8,817 nt of DNA from Spirochaetales bacterium (GTDB lineage: Bacteria > Spirochaetota > Spirochaetia > DTKZ01). The notes under the pieces are model-generated. The model worked only from the letters and a program-made list of their open reading frames with translations, was not told the DNA's origin and ran no database searches. How positions within the stretch are numbered: position 1 is the first letter of the stretch; each line of letters starts with the position of its first letter. Where the stretch lies: the NCBI GenBank assembly GCA_031266855.1, contig JAISAF010000383.1, positions 1-8,817 on the forward strand, written 5' to 3'. Shown here in pieces: positions 4,977 through 8,817 of the stretch. The position numbers and the translations under genes were made by a program.

Positions 4977-6494
4977 ATGCCGGAAGAACAAGGCGCCGAA
5001 GCCTACCTGGGGATTACTGGAATCAGTAAGCACTTTGCGGGCGTACAAGCCTTGAAAGAAGCGCAATTTAGTTGCCGCAAGGGCGAAACCCATGTGCTTA
5101 TCGGTGAGAACGGAGCCGGCAAAAGCACTCTGGTTAAAATCATCTGCGGCGTTGTTCCCCGCGATGAGGGAGAAATCCGGCTTGCCGGACAGCAAATAGA
5201 AATACGGGACGCGCTTGATGCGCAAAAACAGGGTATTGCCGCCGTATTTCAGGAACTTTCGCTGATTCAGGATTTATCCGTTGCGGAAAACATTTTTTTG
5301 GGGAACGAGCCGGTTAATCGTTTTGGCCGTATCCATTACAGACGCCTTTATAGTAAGGCGGCGGATTTTTTACGGAGTCTTGAACTCGATCTGCATCCGC
5401 GTTTTCTTGTGCGCGATTTGACATTGTGTGAAAAACAGCTTGTCGAGATTGCGAAGGCTGTCTACAAAAAACCCGACATACTTATTCTCGATGAGGCTAC
5501 CTCTGCTTTGGGTGAGCGGGAGGTTGAATGGCTGTTCCGCCTTATAAAGAAGCTCAAAGAGCAGGATAAGGCAGTCATTTTTATTTCACACCGCATGGAC
5601 GAGCTTCATCAGGTGGCCGACAGGGCCACAATTTTCCGCGACGCGCGGTATATTATGACTTTCCGCTGGGGCGATCTGAAGGACGACGAAATTGTGGAGC
5701 ATATTTCCGGCAAGAAAAGTACCCAGCAGGAAATTTTGAAACCCATTGGCGTTGAGGGGGATTACGCGCTGGAAGTGGAGGGGGCCTCCAAAGGCAGGGT
5801 ATTGAGGAATATAAGTTTCCGGCTGCGCCGCGGGGAGATTCTTGGTGTGGCGGGCCTTTCCGGGCACGGGCAAACTGAACTGCTTCACAGTCTCTTTGGC
5901 GACAGCCCGCTGGACGCGGGCATCATAAAGGTGAATGGACGCCCCATTACCGTGTATAACGAAAGGCAGGCGCTGAAAAACGGCATTGTTCTTCTGCCGG
6001 AGGATCGCAAGACTGACGGTCTCATTTTGTCCCATTCGGTTGCTATGAACATTACCCTGATGGCGCTTGAAAAAATGCAGCGGCTGGGTGTCCTTGTTCG
6101 GAAGCTGGAACGGAAAAATATTGAAAATGCTGTGCGGAATCTTCAAATCAAAGTTTCGGATACGGCGCTGGCGGCAAACAGCCTGTCCGGAGGCAATCAG
6201 CAGAAAGTGGTATTCGCGAAGGCGCTTCTTGCCGATGCCAAAATCATTTTAATGTCCGACCCGACGCGCGGCATTGATATTGGTACTAAAAATGAAATTT
6301 ATCATCTAATGTCCGGGCTTACACGGGACGGTTATTCCATACTTTTTTACACGACTGAGCTTACCGAGCTGCTTACGCTGTGCAACCGTGTCCTTGTCAT
6401 GTACGAGGGACAGATCGCGTCGGAACTTTCCGGCAGTGAGGTCACAGAAAAAAATATCATAGCTCAATCAATAGGGATTGGCGGTGCGGCATGA
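4977..6494 (+). CDS. Sugar ABC transporter double ATP-binding protein
   Basis: This 505-residue cytoplasmic ATPase with two fused ABC domains powers a CUT2 importer, as in RbsA/MglA relatives. Domain 1 has Walker A GENGAGKST (43-51), the Q-loop glutamine at 92, the degenerate signature LTLCEKQLVEIAKA (148-161) normal for this family, Walker B ILILDE (168-173) and the switch histidine H205. Domain 2 has the family's weak Walker A-like GLSGHGQTE (293-301), a good signature LSGGNQQK (403-410), and IILMSDPTRGID (423-434). In that last segment Ser427 replaces the usual Walker B aspartate and Asp428 the catalytic glutamate, so domain 2 is probably poorly active. Variants of the type N-D-P-T-R-G occur in part of the family. 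AAGGAG at 4965-4970 supports the start. The gene ends in a 4-base ATGA overlap with the first permease, indicating translational coupling. Confidence 0.93.
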   Translation: MPEEQGAEAYLGITGISKHFAGVQALKEAQFSCRKGETHVLIGENGAGKSTLVKIICGVVPRDEGEIRLAGQQIEIRDALDAQKQGIAAVFQELSLIQDLSVAENIFLGNEPVNRFGRIHYRRLYSKAADFLRSLELDLHPRFLVRDLTLCEKQLVEIAKAVYKKPDILILDEATSALGEREVEWLFRLIKKLKEQDKAVIFISHRMDELHQVADRATIFRDARYIMTFRWGDLKDDEIVEHISGKKSTQQEILKPIGVEGDYALEVEGASKGRVLRNISFRLRRGEILGVAGLSGHGQTELLHSLFGDSPLDAGIIKVNGRPITVYNERQALKNGIVLLPEDRKTDGLILSHSVAMNITLMALEKMQRLGVLVRKLERKNIENAVRNLQIKVSDTALAANSLSGGNQQKVVFAKALLADAKIILMSDPTRGIDIGTKNEIYHLMSGLTRDGYSILFYTTELTELLTLCNRVLVMYEGQIASELSGSEVTEKNIIAQSIGIGGAA

Positions 6495-7516
6495 AATCTT
6501 CTGAAGAAATTCGTATTTTTGCGCGGCGTAACCGGGATATAATTATTGCGTATTGCGTGCTGACGGTTGTTATGTCCCTTTTTGCTTCATTCCAGGCGGA
6601 CTTTTTTACGCGCTATGGGCCGCAGTCCATATTTAACCAGGTTATCACGCTGTGTATCGCGTCCCTGGGGCAAACCCTGATTATTTTAACGGCGGGGATA
6701 GATTTATCGGTAGGGACTCTTATCATTTTTACAAACTGTGTAGCGGCTACCATTATGCGGCCGGTTATGGATCTGTTCGGCGGTTCGCTTGTGGCGGGCA
6801 GTATTGTAACCTGTATAATCGTGCTGGCATTAGGGGGCCTGTGCGGGCTTTTCAACGGGTGCGTGGTTGTATATGGGCGGCTACAGCCTATTATTGTTAC
6901 GCTGGCTACAGGTTCAATATTCAGCGGGCTTGCCCGCTATGTGCGTCCGAGTCCGGGGGGCGATGTTCCGGCGCAGTTTGGCCGTTTTTTTACCGGCAGG
7001 GTGCTGGAATACATCCCCATGTCGGCTCTTATTCTGCTGTTTTCCCTGCTACTTATATGGATACCCTACCGTAACCGGAAGTACGGGCAGGCCCTGTATG
7101 CCGTGGGCGGTAATGAAAACGCGGCGTTTCTGAGCGGTATAAAGATCAACGCTGTAAAACTGCTGGCATACGCGATTGCGGGAATGTGCGCCGCGATATG
7201 CGGTATTCTGCTTACCGCTCAAACCCGTTCCGGCGACCCGACAGCCGCGAATAATTTTACCAACAATTCCATCGCGGCGGCGGTTCTGGGCGGCGCTTCG
7301 CTTGCCGGCGGCAAAGGTTCCTACATAGGTTCCATCGCGGGTGCCATGATTTTGTCCCTGCTGGTAGGGCTTCTTATTTTTTGGGGTATATCCTCTTATT
7401 ATCAAAACCTCATGCAGGGAGTTATTTTAATTCTTGCGCTTTCGGTAAACTTTTTTTCAACGATTATTCGGGAACGGCAAAATCGAAGGAATGTCCTGAA
7501 AGGAAACATAAATTAA
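6491..7516 (+). CDS. Sugar ABC transporter permease 1 (BPD_transp_2 family)
   Basis: This 341-residue inner-membrane permease forms half of the sugar channel. Hydrophobic segments start near residue 17 and recur to about 324, compatible with 8-10 membrane helices. Family marks are GIDLSVG (69-75), QPIIVTLATGSIFSGLAR (132-149), the ATPase-coupling loop GQALYAVGGNENAAFLSGI (199-217) and GGASLAGGKGSYIGS (267-281). The C-terminus is short and basic (RERQNRRNVLKG). Its ATG overlaps the ATPase stop by 4 bases and the second permease begins 3 bases after its own stop, so all three are cotranslated from one message. Substrate is unknown. Confidence 0.92.
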   Translation: MKSSEEIRIFARRNRDIIIAYCVLTVVMSLFASFQADFFTRYGPQSIFNQVITLCIASLGQTLIILTAGIDLSVGTLIIFTNCVAATIMRPVMDLFGGSLVAGSIVTCIIVLALGGLCGLFNGCVVVYGRLQPIIVTLATGSIFSGLARYVRPSPGGDVPAQFGRFFTGRVLEYIPMSALILLFSLLLIWIPYRNRKYGQALYAVGGNENAAFLSGIKINAVKLLAYAIAGMCAAICGILLTAQTRSGDPTAANNFTNNSIAAAVLGGASLAGGKGSYIGSIAGAMILSLLVGLLIFWGISSYYQNLMQGVILILALSVNFFSTIIRERQNRRNVLKGNIN

Positions 7517-7518
7517 AA

Positions 7519-8490
7519 ATGGAACATATACAACAAACAGAAAAACCAGTTAGTTTGCGTGCTATTCTGTTCTCCCCTATGACCCGCGTGCTGCTTATGA
7601 TTATCGTGCTCTTTATCATTTCCGGTATTCTGGAGCCGAATTATTTCAGCACGGAACACCTGATGGCGGTACTGGTGCTTGCCTGTTTTTTAGGGATTAT
7701 CGGTGTGGGCCAGACCCTTGTTATATTGACGGGGGGCGCCGATCTTTCGGTAGCGTATACCGTTACACTTTCAGCCTGTGTGTTTGCTCAAACCACAAAG
7801 TTGACGGGAAACGGCCTTATAGGGTTTGCGGCGGCTCTGTCCACAGGGCTTTTGATAGGACTATTCAAGGGCGTGGGCGTGGCGCGGCTTGAGATTACCC
7901 CGATGGTTATGACGCTTGCCACGAATTCAATCCTGATGAGTATTACGTATTTATATACCCAGGGTGTTCTGAAAGGAAGTTCAACCGATTTTGTAACAAC
8001 AATCGCGAAAGGAAACTTCATGGGGTTCCGGTATTGCGTGATGGTGTGGATGGTCATCGGCGCGCTGACGATATTTTTACTGCGTAAAACAGCCTTCGGG
8101 CGTAAAATCTTTGCCATTGGGAGCAGTCTGCGCGTATCACGGCTTTCGGGTGTTAATACACGCTTTACGCTTATCGGTGTGTACGTTATCGCTTCGCTTA
8201 TGATGACTATTGCGGGGATAATGCTTATCGGATACCTCGGATATCCGAACTACACGATGGGTAATGGGTATCAGCTTATTTCCATCGCGGCAGTTGTAAT
8301 TGGCGGTACATCAATTATGGGTGGTCACGGTTCCTATCTTGGGACGATGGGCGGCGTGGTTATCATATATCTGATTCAGAGCATCCTTATAATACTTGAT
8401 ATTGCCGAGGCGGGCCGGGAAATCGTAAACGGCGTTATTATTCTGCTGGTACTCTTCGCTTATGGACGAAGCAAGAAGGCCGGCGCGTAG
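7519..8490 (+). CDS. Sugar ABC transporter permease 2 (BPD_transp_2 family)
   Basis: This 323-residue inner-membrane permease pairs with the preceding one to form a heterodimeric channel, as in other CUT2 systems with two permease genes. The open frame reaches back to 7381 inside permease 1, but that part is not hydrophobic or family-like. The ATG at 7519, 3 bases after the permease 1 stop, gives the proper N-terminus MEHIQQTEKP before the first helix (about 23-36). The ribosome binding site is weak (AGGAAA at 7501-7506), so translation probably relies on coupling. Landmarks are GGADLSVA (72-79; the family norm is GIDLSVG), TPMVMTLATNSILMS (127-141), the coupling loop GRKIFAIGSSLRVSRLSGV (194-212) and GGTSIMGGHGSYLG (262-275). 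The C-terminus is short and basic. Confidence 0.9.
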   Translation: MEHIQQTEKPVSLRAILFSPMTRVLLMIIVLFIISGILEPNYFSTEHLMAVLVLACFLGIIGVGQTLVILTGGADLSVAYTVTLSACVFAQTTKLTGNGLIGFAAALSTGLLIGLFKGVGVARLEITPMVMTLATNSILMSITYLYTQGVLKGSSTDFVTTIAKGNFMGFRYCVMVWMVIGALTIFLLRKTAFGRKIFAIGSSLRVSRLSGVNTRFTLIGVYVIASLMMTIAGIMLIGYLGYPNYTMGNGYQLISIAAVVIGGTSIMGGHGSYLGTMGGVVIIYLIQSILIILDIAEAGREIVNGVIILLVLFAYGRSKKAGA

Positions 8491-8536
8491 AATCTTTTGT
8501 AAGAACAAAATCGCGGGCTGGTTCTGAGTTGCCGTT

Positions 8537-8586
8537 CGGCAGCCGGATACGTGCACTCCGCTTCGCTCCGCGCTTGGTGGCAGACC
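8537..8586. repeat. Repeat module A: shared flanks with an 18-base insert
   Basis: It starts with the 20 bases cggcagccggatacgtgcac (8537-8556) and ends with tggtggcagacc (8575-8586). Both flanks recur exactly in the module at 8620-8671, while the 18 bases between them are unrelated to the second insert. Confidence 0.8.
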
Positions 8587-8619
8587 TGTACGCGTAACAG
8601 TTTGTTGTTAGCGTGGTGG

Positions 8620-8671
8620 CGGCAGCCGGATACGTGCACAGCGCGTTACGCGCTGTGCCTGGTGGCAGACC
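8620..8671. repeat. Repeat module B: same flanks, palindromic 20-base insert
   Basis: Flanks at 8620-8639 and 8660-8671 equal those of module A. The insert together with the flank edge forms a perfect 10-bp stem GCACAGCGCG/CGCGCTGTGC (8636-8645 with 8649-8658) around TTA. Confidence 0.8.
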
Positions 8672-8712
8672 CCGCAATTTTGTAACAACAAAATTGCGCC
8701 CGCCGGGTTGTA

Positions 8713-8769
8713 GCGCCTAATTGCCGTTGGCAATTAGGCGCCCCTGGAATTGCCTGTGGCAATTCCAGG
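8713..8769. repeat. Two adjacent perfect hairpins
   Basis: GCGCCTAATTGCC (8713-8725) pairs with GGCAATTAGGCGC (8729-8741) over 13 bp with a 3-base loop. One base on, CCTGGAATTGCC (8743-8754) pairs with GGCAATTCCAGG (8758-8769) over 12 bp, also with a 3-base loop. Both stems share the inner AATTGCC/GGCAATT next to the loop but differ outside it. Confidence 0.85.
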
Positions 8770-8789
8770 AGTTGGTTCTGAGCTGCCAT

Positions 8790-8815
8790 GCGCAAGGGAT
8801 TGCAGCGGAAAGCCC
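8790..8815 (+). repeat. Dispersed repeat 'gcgcaagggattgcagcgg', copy 3
   Basis: This is an exact 26-base match to 3450-3475. It lies at the right edge of the window, so what follows it is not visible. Confidence 0.8.
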
Positions 8816-8817
8816 AC

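Larger units (their letters stand above)
8491..8817. other. Gene-free terminal mosaic of modular hairpin repeats
   Basis: No gene is seen after the second permease and no clean T-tailed terminator. The stretch is packed with palindromes. Two boxes reading 'tggttctgag(t/c)tgcc' (8519-8533 and 8773-8787) bracket most of it, and a related box occurs at 3180-3195. A perfect 11-bp stem CGCAATTTTGT/ACAAAATTGCG (8673-8683 with 8688-8698) is also present. The window stops inside the repeat, so its extent to the right is unknown. Confidence 0.75.

Noticed and set aside
4350..5225. Minus-strand open frame of 291 codons
   Set aside because: It spans the end of the binding protein, a terminator, repeats and the start of the ATPase. 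Both sense genes are clear family members, so this is a shadow frame.
5586..6146. Minus-strand open frame of 186 codons
   Set aside because: It is entirely antisense to the ATPase gene and has no recognisable domain.
7381..7518. N-terminal extension of permease 2
   Set aside because: These 46 codons lie inside permease 1 in another frame, are not family-like, and the ATG at 7519 gives the expected permease N-terminus.
8537..8671. CRISPR array
   Set aside because: There are only two units with split flanks, palindromic inserts of unequal length and uneven spacing. This does not fit regular direct repeats with unique spacers.

Overview
The window looks like a bacterial chromosome segment, most likely from a Treponema-like gut spirochaete. 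That placement is an inference. It rests on the mosaic of short hairpin-forming intergenic repeats (including a 'gcgcaagggattgcagcgg' element present three times), the relaxed spirochaete-type lipobox on the binding protein, and the CUT2 sugar transporter. No rRNA, tRNA, CRISPR array or transposase gene was found.

Left part (1-733): a very AT-rich edge holds a possible minus-strand gene start that runs off the window. A decayed piece of a transketolase C-terminal subunit follows on the plus strand, with an in-frame stop. Next come an uninterrupted run of 21 C and about 300 bases of hairpin-rich DNA ending in a rho-independent terminator or attenuator.

Central-left part (734-3060): this is the most interesting region, a compact candidate RiPP (ribosomally made, modified peptide) locus. 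In order it holds a 105-codon unknown gene broken by one frameshift, a 38-residue precursor-like peptide with three C-terminal cysteines and a very strong ribosome binding site, two back-to-back hairpins, an 81-codon unknown gene broken by three frameshifts, and an intact 488-residue radical SAM/SPASM peptide maturase with a PqqD-like N-terminal domain. All four frame breaks lie at homopolymer runs in the small accessory genes, while the maturase and every other large gene are open. No peptidase, exporter or immunity gene is visible.

Middle spacer (3061-3543): no gene is seen, only stacked inverted repeats.

Right part (3544-8490): a complete CUT2-type sugar ABC importer. A near-consensus sigma-70 promoter and a perfect 14-bp palindrome precede a periplasmic binding lipoprotein. 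A terminator then separates it from a double-ATPase subunit and two permeases. The ATPase and first permease overlap by 4 bases, and the second permease follows within 3 bases. The binding protein delivers substrate to the two permeases, and the ATPase powers transport. The sugar cannot be named from sequence alone. The window closes (8491-8817) with another gene-free mosaic of modular hairpin repeats.
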